The notes under the pieces are model-generated. The model was not told the DNA's origin. It ran no database searches and saw nothing but the letters and a program-made list of their open reading frames with translations. From the NCBI GenBank assembly GCA_002413305.1, contig DHWS01000030.1, forward strand, positions 1 to 13,904: a DNA stretch of 13,904 nucleotides. Direction: 5' to 3'. Positions 1 through 5,666 of the stretch are shown here, piece by piece. Numbering within the stretch: the stretch's first letter is position 1; each line of letters begins with the position of its first letter. A program made the position numbers and the translations under genes. The stretch is from Actinobacteria bacterium UBA5176. GTDB taxonomy: Bacteria; Actinomycetota; UBA4738.

Positions 1-66
1 TGCAGCGGGCACGGTTTCAAGTTCGCCCCACTCATCGGGGAGCGCCTGGCCGACCTGGCGTCCTGA
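1..66 (+). CDS. C-terminal end of a sarcosine oxidase-like FAD oxidoreductase (partial)
   Basis: Frame 1 is open from the first base to a TGA at 64-66 and gives 21 residues, CSGHGFKFAPLIGERLADLA plus S. The SGHGFKFAP stretch matches the C-terminal flavin-domain signature of the monomeric sarcosine oxidase / N-methyl-tryptophan oxidase family. These soluble enzymes carry covalent FAD and oxidise N-methyl amino acids. The following IGE-LADLA tail is the usual end of the family. Only the last few per cent of the gene is visible, so substrate and start cannot be judged. The family call rests on the motif alone, but it is a distinctive one. Confidence 0.72.
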   Translation, partial: CSGHGFKFAPLIGERLADLAS

Positions 67-88
67 GCCAGGGGGCTGGCCCCGAAGG

Positions 89-104
89 ACCACGTCCACG
101 TGGT
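89..104. repeat. 16-bp perfect palindrome
   Basis: ACCACGT, then CC, then ACGTGGT: two 7-base arms around a 2-base centre, 23 bases after the oxidase stop. The centre is too tight for a good RNA hairpin and no T-run follows, so it resembles a dimeric-protein binding site more than a terminator. No function is shown. Confidence 0.35.
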
Positions 105-287
105 TCGAAAGGATGGAACTCGGACTATTCCGTCTTCCGCTCATTGCGAGGGGCGGAGCCGCTCTTCAGAGTGCTTCGTGGCAGCCGCTTAGGCAATCCG
201 CGCCCCGGACCAGGCGCGAACGTGGATCGCGACTGTTGACAGAGTTCGAGGTCTGTTCCGCAGGCGGGGGGTTGCAGGCGGACCGAG

Positions 288-320
288 GGGCCCGGCCTCC
301 ATCGGGGGGCCGGGCCCTTT
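288..320 (+). terminator. Rho-independent-like terminator hairpin
   Basis: GGGCCCGGCC (288-297) pairs perfectly with GGCCGGGCCC (308-317). The stem extends through T298-G307, C299-G306 and C300-G305 around a 4-base loop, and TTT follows. The T-run lies only on the plus-strand side. It would end transcripts coming from the left, although it lies about 220 bases past the oxidase stop. Confidence 0.5.
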
Positions 321-401
321 CCATTCCCGTGGAATCATTCGGACTGCCGAGAGGAGTGTCTGGTCTTTCAGGGCATTGGCGACAGAAGTCCGGGGGAAAG
401 A

Positions 402-430
402 GATGGGGCCGAGCTCGCGCCGGCCCCATC
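402..430 (-). terminator. Terminator of the minus-strand secreted-protein gene
   Basis: GATGGGGCCG (402-411) pairs perfectly with CGGCCCCATC (421-430) around a 9-base loop. It begins about 24 bases past the stop codon at 454. Read on the minus strand, the stem is followed by TCTTTCCCCC. The plus strand also has CTTTCTGCTC after it, so it may act in both directions. Confidence 0.65.
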
Positions 431-453
431 CTTTCTGCTCTTGCCACTGGGGC

Positions 454-1725
454 TCAGTGCGTCGATGCCTCGGCCACTCCGATCCTGATGTCCGTCCCCA
501 CCGGGATCCCGAGTGAGTTCTGGACGCTGATGATGAGCTCGATCATGCGAATCTCGATGGAGTTCGAGGTGATGATCTCACGCCGTAGCCACAACGTCCC
601 GAGCCCGACGAGCGTAACCTTCGTGTTGGGTCCCACGTCGTCCCCGATCTCCGGATGACCGTTCACGCTGAGGTTCACGAACTGGGAGCCGCCGTCACCG
701 AACGTGAACGTCGAGCCGTCCGTGAAGCTATGCGCGTCGGCCTTGATGAGGTCGACGGTGACAGCACCATCAGCCACGTTTGCCGTTTGTACGGTCGAGG
801 TGGTCTCTCCGCTTGCCGAAGTCGAGGTGACCGTCCCCTGCGCAGTGTCCTGGACCGTGCCCACCTTCAATGTGGGGGAAGCGTCTACCGATGCAACGGA
901 GTTGCTCTTGATGACGCCGTTCGTCCCCTGACATCCCAGGCTGATGTAGGCGGACTTCCCGGAGATGATCGTGTGACTGACATTGGCGAAGCTGCCGTAG
1001 GCGAATCCGTCCAGGGTCCCACCCACGCTCGCCTTCAACATGCTGGTGGCGTGAGCGACGATGATCTGCGTGCCCTTGGGGACCAGGGGATTGGTCAGAG
1101 TCACGAAGACGTGGATCATGTTGACCGTCAAGGACGCCGACGACGACCTCAGGGTCGAGATCTGCTCGTTGAGCACGACGTGACCGATCCCTGGCAGATT
1201 GATCTGCGTGTTCGGTGACGGGAGGACCGTGATCGGCACCCCGTTCACCACGAGGTTGACTAGGTTCGAGCCTGTTGCACTCACCTGGAATCCCGAAGGG
1301 TCCAGGGTGGTGGTGCTGACCGCCTTGACCTCGTCGCCGGTGATCAGACCCATCAGCACGTTGACGCCGTGGACATCGGCCGTGGCCTGAGACGTCTGCG
1401 TCCCGCCGTCCGTGGCGGACGCCGTCGTGTTGATGAGGCCGGTCGTGACGAACGGCGGTGCGTTCACCGTGGCCACCGTGTTGGAGTTGCTCATCGGCGG
1501 TGTCAGCGTGCCGCAGCCGCCGAGGTTCACCACCGCTGACTTGCCCGCCTTCACTACGCTCCCGACGAAGGCGTAGGTCCCATAGGCGTCCGCCGTGTAC
1601 TGCGTCCGACCCGATGTGGTCGTCTGGTGCAATCGAGGGAGCGCGTTCGCCCCCGTCGCCACCATGCCAACCACCGCAGCGACGAGCGGGACCACAACGG
1701 CGAGCCGAAACTGATGACGTGTCAT
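454..1725 (-). CDS. Secreted protein with two tandem choice-of-anchor P-like domains
   Basis: This encodes 423 residues. I chose the ATG at 1725 because AAAGGAG lies 7 bases upstream on the minus strand; a longer reading from 1791 would bury the signal peptide. Residues 1-28 form a signal peptide (basic MTRHQFR, hydrophobic core, ANA cleavage site), so the product is exported. The mature part is two homologous copies, about 46-225 and 239-415. Both run from AYGTYAFVG / AYGSFANVS through GKSA, then NLVVNG / NLSVNG, PNTQINLPGIG / PNTKVTLVGLG, to PKGTQIIVAHA / PVGTDIRIGVA. This layout resembles proteins that NCBI names choice-of-anchor P family, known from actinobacteria and of unknown function. 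No LPXTG or other C-terminal anchor is seen. The gene is monocistronic, with its own promoter and terminator. The family name is from memory; the duplication is seen directly. Confidence 0.8.
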   Translation of the reverse strand: MTRHQFRLAVVVPLVAAVVGMVATGANALPRLHQTTTSGRTQYTADAYGTYAFVGSVVKAGKSAVVNLGGCGTLTPPMSNSNTVATVNAPPFVTTGLINTTASATDGGTQTSQATADVHGVNVLMGLITGDEVKAVSTTTLDPSGFQVSATGSNLVNLVVNGVPITVLPSPNTQINLPGIGHVVLNEQISTLRSSSASLTVNMIHVFVTLTNPLVPKGTQIIVAHATSMLKASVGGTLDGFAYGSFANVSHTIISGKSAYISLGCQGTNGVIKSNSVASVDASPTLKVGTVQDTAQGTVTSTSASGETTSTVQTANVADGAVTVDLIKADAHSFTDGSTFTFGDGGSQFVNLSVNGHPEIGDDVGPNTKVTLVGLGTLWLRREIITSNSIEIRMIELIISVQNSLGIPVGTDIRIGVAEASTH

Positions 1726-1824
1726 GCCCTTGCTCCTTTCCTGATCTCGGAATCCGGGCGTCCGAGGGGCGATCGATACGGGCTTACCCATCTACTGACA
1801 CGCCTCCCTCCTGTGGGCTAGTCA

Positions 1825-1853
1825 TATATACCTGATAGAGATTATCTAGTCAA
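1825..1853 (-). promoter_or_regulatory. Sigma70-type promoter of the secreted-protein gene
   Basis: On the minus strand TTGACT (1853-1848) is followed after exactly 17 bases by TATATA (1830-1825). This is close to consensus in a high-GC neighbourhood. The predicted start near 1818 leaves a leader of about 93 bases with a small hairpin (1746-1751 with 1761-1766) before the ribosome-binding site. The -35 box overlaps the target duplication of the adjacent insertion sequence. Confidence 0.68.
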
Positions 1854-1858
1854 ATTAG
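1851..1858. repeat. Target-site duplication, left copy (CAAATTAG)
   Basis: The 8 bases CAAATTAG directly precede the left end of the element and recur at 3709-3716 directly after its right end. Eight bases is the usual duplication length of IS1595-family elements. Confidence 0.9.
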
Positions 1859-1888
1859 GGGGGTTATGTACTTGACGCACGGCTGCGG
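1859..1888 (+). repeat. Left terminal inverted repeat
   Basis: It starts GGGGGTTATGTACTT and matches the reverse complement of 3679-3708 at 27 of 30 bases, with mismatches at positions 16, 18 and 26. The inner part carries the -35 box of the element's own promoter. Confidence 0.88.
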
Positions 1889-1900
1889 AAGATGTATTCT
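1872..1900 (+). promoter_or_regulatory. Transposase promoter starting inside the left inverted repeat
   Basis: TTGACG (1872-1877), a 17-base spacer, then TATTCT (1895-1900). The -35 box lies within the terminal repeat and the -10 box just inside it. In the right repeat the matching bases read TTCATG, so the -35 is specific to the transposase end. The transcript would have a leader of about 170 bases running antisense to the small minus-strand gene. Confidence 0.55.
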
Positions 1901-1915
1901 TCATGTTGTGAACAC

Positions 1916-2062
1916 CTACTTGGACGGCTTCGGAGGCTCTACCTGCGGTTTCGGTTCTTTCCCAATCTCCCGGTCAACATGTTCGATGACCTTCTTTGGG
2001 AACAACTTGCGCATTGCCTCGTCCGTTGTCCATTCGGTCGGGTGTCGCTTCTTCCTAGGCAT
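1916..2062 (-). CDS. Small basic protein of the insertion sequence (48 residues)
   Basis: ATG at 2062 has a strong ribosome-binding site (GGAGG, about 6 bases upstream), which is better than the one of the transposase. The product begins MPRKKRHPTEWTTDEAMRKL and continues FPKKVIEHVDREIG, then a Lys/Pro-rich tail ending PPKPSK. A basic N-terminus, a helical middle and a charged, probably disordered tail are visible; there is no signal peptide or membrane segment. It is divergent from the transposase, the two starts being only 12 bases apart. It lies opposite the transposase leader, so the two transcripts would be antisense to each other. I do not recognise the family. A role in controlling transposition or in DNA or RNA binding is a guess from context. 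Confidence 0.6.
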   Translation of the reverse strand: MPRKKRHPTEWTTDEAMRKLFPKKVIEHVDREIGKEPKPQVEPPKPSK

Positions 2063-2074
2063 GGGGGCCTCCAA

Positions 2075-3022
2075 GTGAACGAACCGAAGCCGCTGACGCA
2101 CGTGAACGGCAAGCAGGAGATGGACCTAATGAAGCTGATCGACCGCTTCGGGTCAGAGGACCGCTGCCGTGAGTACCTGATTCACCTTCGCTGGCCCGAG
2201 GGACCGGAGTGCGTAAAGTGCGGCTCCAAGTCGCTGTCGTGGATCTCCACTCGGAACCAGTTCGACTGCAACTCATGCCGCGCTCGATTCTCGGCGACGG
2301 CGGGGACCGTGTTCCACGATTCCCACCTTCCCCTCCGGAAGTGGTTCCTCGCCACCTACATGATGGTCGAGGCTAAGAAGGGCGTCAGCGCGAACCAGTT
2401 GAAGCGGACGCTCGGCACGTCGTACAAGACGGCGTGGTATCTGTGCCATCGCATCCGCTCGGCCATGATGGGCTCGAGCCCCGAGCGGCTCCAAGGGACC
2501 GTCGAGATAGATGAAACGTTCCTCGGCGGCAAGGTCAAGAGCGGGAGCAAGCCCGCCATGGAAGCCGCTCGGCGGAAGACCACCAACAAGGTCATGGTCA
2601 TGGGGGCATTGGAGGAAGGTGGACAGATTCGCCTCAAGGCAGTAGGCAAGCGAACCGTAGCCTCGACACGCTCGGTCGATGCGTTCCTTGCCGATGCCGT
2701 CGTGAACGGAGTTCGGCTCTACTCCGACCAGTCCAGCGCCTATGCCCACCTTCCGAACCATGAGTCGGTGGATCACAGCACCGATGAATGGGTTCGGGGC
2801 GACGTGACGACGAACGGCATTGAGTCGGCGTGGTCGCTGCTCAAGCGGTCCATCGTCGGGAGCTATCACCAGCTCTCCGAGAAACACTTGAGCGCCTACC
2901 TGGACGAATTCGAGTTCCGGTTCAACAACCGGGAGAACCCCTACCTGTTCCGAGACACTCTGCTCGCGCTCATTCATGCGGACGCTCTCCCGTATCGGGA
3001 ATTGGTCGAAGCTTCACGGTGA
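2075..3022 (+). CDS. IS1595-family transposase (ISXO2-like DDE)
   Basis: This 315-residue protein is full length for the family. Residues 46-68 form a zinc ribbon (C46, C49, C65, C68) that helps recognise the ends. A helix-turn-helix-like stretch follows (about 99-128, KGVSANQLKRTLGTSYKTAW). The catalytic core shows D146 in VEIDETFLGG, D218 in LYSDQSSAY, then N247, E250 and K257 in TNGIESAWSLLKR. These give the metal-binding acidic triad of the DDE/DDN fold. I chose GTG 2075 because the family-conserved PLTHVNGKQEMDL lies just after it; frames open from 1892 only read antisense to the small gene. No strong ribosome-binding site precedes the GTG. Its 3' end overlaps the opposite membrane-protein gene by 53 bases. 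No frameshift or stop is present, so it is probably active. Confidence 0.9.
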   Translation: MNEPKPLTHVNGKQEMDLMKLIDRFGSEDRCREYLIHLRWPEGPECVKCGSKSLSWISTRNQFDCNSCRARFSATAGTVFHDSHLPLRKWFLATYMMVEAKKGVSANQLKRTLGTSYKTAWYLCHRIRSAMMGSSPERLQGTVEIDETFLGGKVKSGSKPAMEAARRKTTNKVMVMGALEEGGQIRLKAVGKRTVASTRSVDAFLADAVVNGVRLYSDQSSAYAHLPNHESVDHSTDEWVRGDVTTNGIESAWSLLKRSIVGSYHQLSEKHLSAYLDEFEFRFNNRENPYLFRDTLLALIHADALPYRELVEASR

Positions 3023-3701
3023 AGGATCCCCAACCGACGCGCGATGGTTCGTCAGGTATTTGGTACCAGTCCACAACGTAGGTTCCGCTCTCCGCTTTGG
3101 CGGAAGGGAAGTCATCGGGATAGTCGCAACGAGGCCAGCGCCGCATCGGATTGCCCCACCCGGATTCGGCGACGGCAGGAGCGAACATCTCAAATCGCTC
3201 GGCCCTCTTGTTCGCGATGTGGCACATGAGATCGGAACGGTGACCCCACTCCTCATCCATCGTCCCGTCCTGATGCTCATCCCGATTCGGACTAACCATC
3301 CGTAGGCGAATTCCGCCCCTGCCGTTCATGGAAACCTCGAACTCCCAGCCTGCCGCGCTTCCCACATCCACACGCGTCAGTTGCAGTTCCTTTCGAGCCA
3401 TGTGGTACGGGATGCGCAGGTACTGCCAAGCCACGACTAGAACCCCGTACAGCAGGAAGGCGCCGAGAAGAACTAGCAGCGACTGAATCAAGTACTTCTC
3501 CGCGCCGCTTGTGTGTCGCTGAAATGCGAAGTAGAGAGCGGCCGCCACCGCCGCCGAAAATGCGGCTCCGACCAGCACTCCCTGCGGGGTGCAGAAGACG
3601 TGTTTCCAAGCCCTCGACGCCGCCATTGATACACGCGCGAGTGGGTTCGGCACGCTCGGATTGTACACCGAGTCATGGCCGCCGCCGTGCATGAAGTACA
3701 T
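2970..3701 (-). CDS. Two-TM membrane protein carried by the insertion sequence
   Basis: This gives 243 residues from the ATG at 3701, which itself lies in the right inverted repeat; ATG 3692 gives 240. Neither has a clear ribosome-binding site. The frame stays open leftwards out of the element to a TTG at 3776, but that part would not travel with it. Two hydrophobic segments (about 40-60 and 71-94) are joined by a short polar turn. They are followed by a soluble, Trp- and Gly-rich domain of about 145 residues with alternating charged and aromatic residues, probably beta-rich. I do not recognise that domain and see no catalytic motif. The last 53 bases overlap the transposase end tail to tail. 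It is a passenger gene in the broad sense, of unknown function. Confidence 0.62.
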   Translation of the reverse strand: MYFMHGGGHDSVYNPSVPNPLARVSMAASRAWKHVFCTPQGVLVGAAFSAAVAAALYFAFQRHTSGAEKYLIQSLLVLLGAFLLYGVLVVAWQYLRIPYHMARKELQLTRVDVGSAAGWEFEVSMNGRGGIRLRMVSPNRDEHQDGTMDEEWGHRSDLMCHIANKRAERFEMFAPAVAESGWGNPMRRWPRCDYPDDFPSAKAESGTYVVDWYQIPDEPSRVGWGSFTVKLRPIPDTGERPHE

Positions 3702-3708
3702 AACCCCC
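3679..3708 (-). repeat. Right terminal inverted repeat
   Basis: The reverse complement of this 30-base stretch starts GGGGGTTATGTACTT and matches the left end at 27 of 30 positions. It contains both candidate ATG codons of the membrane-protein gene. Confidence 0.88.
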
Positions 3709-3716
3709 CAAATTAG
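3709..3716. repeat. Target-site duplication, right copy (CAAATTAG)
   Basis: Exact copy of 1851-1858, directly abutting the right end of the element. Confidence 0.9.
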
Positions 3717-3789
3717 ACCAGTCAGAGGGCCTGCCAACACCGCGCCGCAGACAGTCCGATGACGAGAGAGGGACAACCGAGGCGGCGAG

Positions 3790-4365
3790 TTGGGCGACGC
3801 TACAGGGATCCCGGCCGTCGCCGTGAGCCCGCCGGGGCCACCCGGTCCTCACCATCCCGGACCCCTCCACGGTGGGCCGTATCCTGGCCGCCGCCGAGGG
3901 CGAAGTGTTCCACGCCCCGCTCGTCCTGGCCGCCTCGACCGGGATGCGCCGGGGCGAGGTGCTCGGGCTCTCCTGGCGGGACGTCGAGGAGGCTGGCCTG
4001 GTCCGGATCAGCGCCACCTTGCAGCGGAACGCCGGCTGCTCGCGGGGCCCGACTGGAACGACCGCGGCCTGGTGTTCGATCGGGACGATGGGCGACCACT
4101 GGATCGGGGCCATTTCTCGCACCGCTTCCACAGGCTCGCCATTGCAGAGGGGTGCTCTGAGGTCCGCGTGCACGATCTGCGGCACGCCTTCGCGACGACG
4201 CTGCTGGCCAGCGGCAAGGTGCACCCGAAAGTCGGCTCCGAGGCCCTCGGGCACGCGTCCGTCGGCTTCACGATGGACGTCTACGCGAGCGTGCTTCCCT
4301 CGATGCAGCAGGCCGCCGCGGAGGCCATACAGGAGGCTCTCGGCGGAGTGGTGACCAGTCTGTGA
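3790..4365 (+). pseudogene. Decayed phage-type tyrosine integrase
   Basis: The catalytic domain of a tyrosine recombinase is spread over two frames. Frame 2 (about 3827-4030) reads a linker, then the first Arg box STGMRRGEVLGLSW and ISATLQR. Frame 1 (about 4020-4365) resumes at RLLAGPDWNDRGLVF and holds HDLRHAFATTLL, LGHAS and the nucleophile in MDVYASVLPSM, ending VVTSL. Compared with the family, roughly 30-35 residues are missing at the junction near 4018-4030. The N-terminal core-binding domain is also absent: a stop at 3824-3826 closes frame 2, and frame 1 offers only IPAVAVSPP upstream. All catalytic boxes survive (Arg, HxxR, His, Tyr), but no intact protein can be made. The gene ends 65 bases from the 3' end of a tRNA-Leu, the usual place for an integrase beside its attachment site. 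Confidence 0.82.
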
Positions 4366-4430
4366 CGAACGAGACGACTCGGGGCGGGTGGCCCTTCGGG
4401 CGCCTTCCCGTCTCCGCAGGTAGATACAGG

Positions 4431-4514
4431 TGCCGGGAGGGGGAGTTGAACCCCCACGCCCTTGCGGGCGCCGGATTTTGAGTCCGGTGCGTCTGCCAGT
4501 TCCGCCATCCCGGC
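4431..4514 (-). tRNA. tRNA-Leu (anticodon CAA)
   Basis: The minus strand folds into a class II tRNA of 84 bases. The acceptor GCCGGGA (4514-4508) pairs with TCCCGGC, followed by discriminator A at 4431. The anticodon stem CCGGA/TCCGG holds the loop CTCAAAA, giving CAA (complement of 4478-4480). A long variable arm (CGCCCGCAAGGGCG) follows, and the T arm GGGGG-TTCAACT-CCCCC is perfect. The long arm and discriminator A fit leucine. CCA is not encoded (the next bases read CCT). A TACACT (4543-4548, minus) could be its -10 box, and a hairpin GACCGGC-TCG-GCCGGTC (4520-4536) lies in the short leader. Its 3' end faces the decayed integrase. Confidence 0.95.
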
Positions 4515-4715
4515 GAGCGGACCGGCTCGGCCGGTCGGGGCGAGTGTAGCGAAGGGCCGGGCGCCGGGCGACGATTGGTCCCGCGGAGAGGCGGACCTCG
4601 GACCCGGTGGAGAAGGTGCATTGGAACGGCGGATGGGCTAGATTTCGCGAGCGGGCGGAGCGGGGAGGCTTCGACACCTCGCCATCATGTCTCTGGTTCG
4701 GAGGGGGGTAGGGAG

Positions 4716-5654
4716 ATGAGGTTCATGGTTCCTACGAGGCGGTCACGGCTCGGTGCACTGATTGCGGTCGGCGTCGCCTTCGTCACCTTCGCCACCGCGT
4801 GCTCCAAGTCGAGCAACAGCGGTGACACGTTCGGAGCGGCCAAGTCAGACACCATCGCCAAGGAGGTCCCGAGCGACATCTCCTCCAAGGGCTCGGTCAC
4901 GGTGGCCGTGGACGCCAGCTACGCCCCCAACGAGTTCTTCGATACCGACAACAAGACCATCATCGGGTGGGACATCGACCTGGGGCACGCCCTGGGCGCG
5001 GTGATGGGGGTCAAGTTCAACTTCGTGGAGGCCAGCTTCGACGGGATCATCCCCGGCCTGGCCTCGGGCAAGTACGACGTGGGGATGAGCAGCTTCACCG
5101 ACAACTCCGACCGTGAGAAGACGGTGGACATGGTCACCTACTACTCGGCCGGGACGAACTTCTACGTCAAGGCCTCCGGGGGACCGAACATCCAGAGCCT
5201 TGACGATCTGTGCGGCCACACCGTGGCCGTGGAGAAGGGCACCACCCAGCTGGACGACGCCACCGCCCAGGCCAAGAAATGCACCGACGCCGGCAAGCCG
5301 ACCGTGAACGTCCTGGCCTTCCCCGACCAGAACGGGGCGAACCTGGCGATCGAGAGCGGCCGAGCCGAAATCGGTATGGCCGACTCCCCGGTGGCCGCCT
5401 ACCAGGTCAAGCTGTCGGACGCGAAGTTCAAGCTGTCCGGCCCGGCCTACGGGGTGGCCCCCTACGGGATCGCCATCCCCCGCCCCGCAGGATCGGCGCC
5501 GGGGACCGGCCCGTTGTCCAAGCCCATCCTGGACGCCCTGAAGGAGCTCATCTCCGATGGCATTTACCTGAAGATCCTGACCAAGTGGGCCGTGCAGGGC
5601 GGCACGAGCTACGGCGCCATCACCAGCCCGGTGATCAACGGAGCGAGCGGCTAG
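4716..5654 (+). CDS. Polar amino-acid ABC transporter substrate-binding lipoprotein
   Basis: This encodes 312 residues. ATG 4716 is chosen because GGAGG lies at 4700-4704 and the signal peptide starts here. Residues 1-28 are a lipoprotein signal (RRSR, hydrophobic core, lipobox ATA-C) with lipidated Cys29, so the protein is tethered outside the membrane. Residues about 60-295 form a family 3 solute-binding fold (SBP_bac_3): VTVAVDASYAPNEF, then IIGWDIDLGHALG, then FDGIIPGLASGKYDVG. S131-R133 in NSDREKTVDM supplies the Arg that usually grips the substrate carboxylate. It captures an amino acid for the permease and ATPase that follow. The exact substrate is not readable. Cys166 and Cys189 may form a disulfide. 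A weak TAGATT at 4639-4644 could be the -10 box of the operon. Confidence 0.88.
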   Translation: MRFMVPTRRSRLGALIAVGVAFVTFATACSKSSNSGDTFGAAKSDTIAKEVPSDISSKGSVTVAVDASYAPNEFFDTDNKTIIGWDIDLGHALGAVMGVKFNFVEASFDGIIPGLASGKYDVGMSSFTDNSDREKTVDMVTYYSAGTNFYVKASGGPNIQSLDDLCGHTVAVEKGTTQLDDATAQAKKCTDAGKPTVNVLAFPDQNGANLAIESGRAEIGMADSPVAAYQVKLSDAKFKLSGPAYGVAPYGIAIPRPAGSAPGTGPLSKPILDALKELISDGIYLKILTKWAVQGGTSYGAITSPVINGASG

Positions 5655-5666
5655 GCGGGGGAGGTA

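Larger units (their letters stand above)
67..401. other. Gene-poor spacer
   Basis: No convincing gene is seen between the oxidase stop and the terminator of the next gene. Open frames here are short, lack ribosome-binding sites and read as low-complexity high-GC shadows. The stretch holds a 16-bp palindrome (89-104) and a strong GC hairpin (288-317). A TTGACA at 236-241 has no acceptable -10 partner 16-18 bases downstream, so I do not call a promoter. Confidence 0.5.
1859..3708. mobile_element. IS1595-family insertion sequence with extra genes
   Basis: The ends are defined by near-perfect 30-base inverted repeats (1859-1888 and 3679-3708, 27 of 30 identical, the outer 15 perfect) and an identical 8-bp target duplication. 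Inside are an intact transposase (2075-3022), a divergent 48-codon frame (1916-2062, minus) and a two-TM membrane protein gene on the minus strand (2970 to about 3701). The transposase takes up only about half of the 1850 bp. Some IS1595-family members are known to carry passenger genes, which fits. Intact ends, duplication and transposase point to a fairly recent insertion. By eye its base composition is less GC-rich than the core genes to the right. Confidence 0.9.

Noticed and set aside
236..264. Promoter at TTGACA 236-241
   Set aside because: The bases 16-18 downstream (CGCAGG region) do not resemble a -10 box and no gene follows on that strand.
1726..1824. Known riboswitch in the leader of the secreted-protein gene
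   Set aside because: Only a 6-bp hairpin is visible and none of the conserved cores I know (c-di-GMP, cobalamin, glycine, TPP) could be recognised.
1892..2074. N-terminal extension of the transposase frame upstream of GTG 2075
   Set aside because: It is antisense to the small gene with the good ribosome-binding site, reads as random residues, and family members start near the PLTHVNGKQEMDL segment.
3702..3776. Extension of the membrane-protein frame out of the insertion sequence to a TTG at 3776
   Set aside because: It would join mobile and host DNA across the target duplication. The open frame there is most simply chance, though host-driven translation cannot be excluded.
4366..4430. Second copy of the tRNA 3' end as an attR/attL pair inside the window
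   Set aside because: Reading the window I found no repeat of the T arm and acceptor sequence; the partner site, if any, lies outside.
4281..4508. Open frame reading MAELADAPDSKSGARKG
   Set aside because: This is the translated tRNA-Leu gene, a well-known spurious protein.
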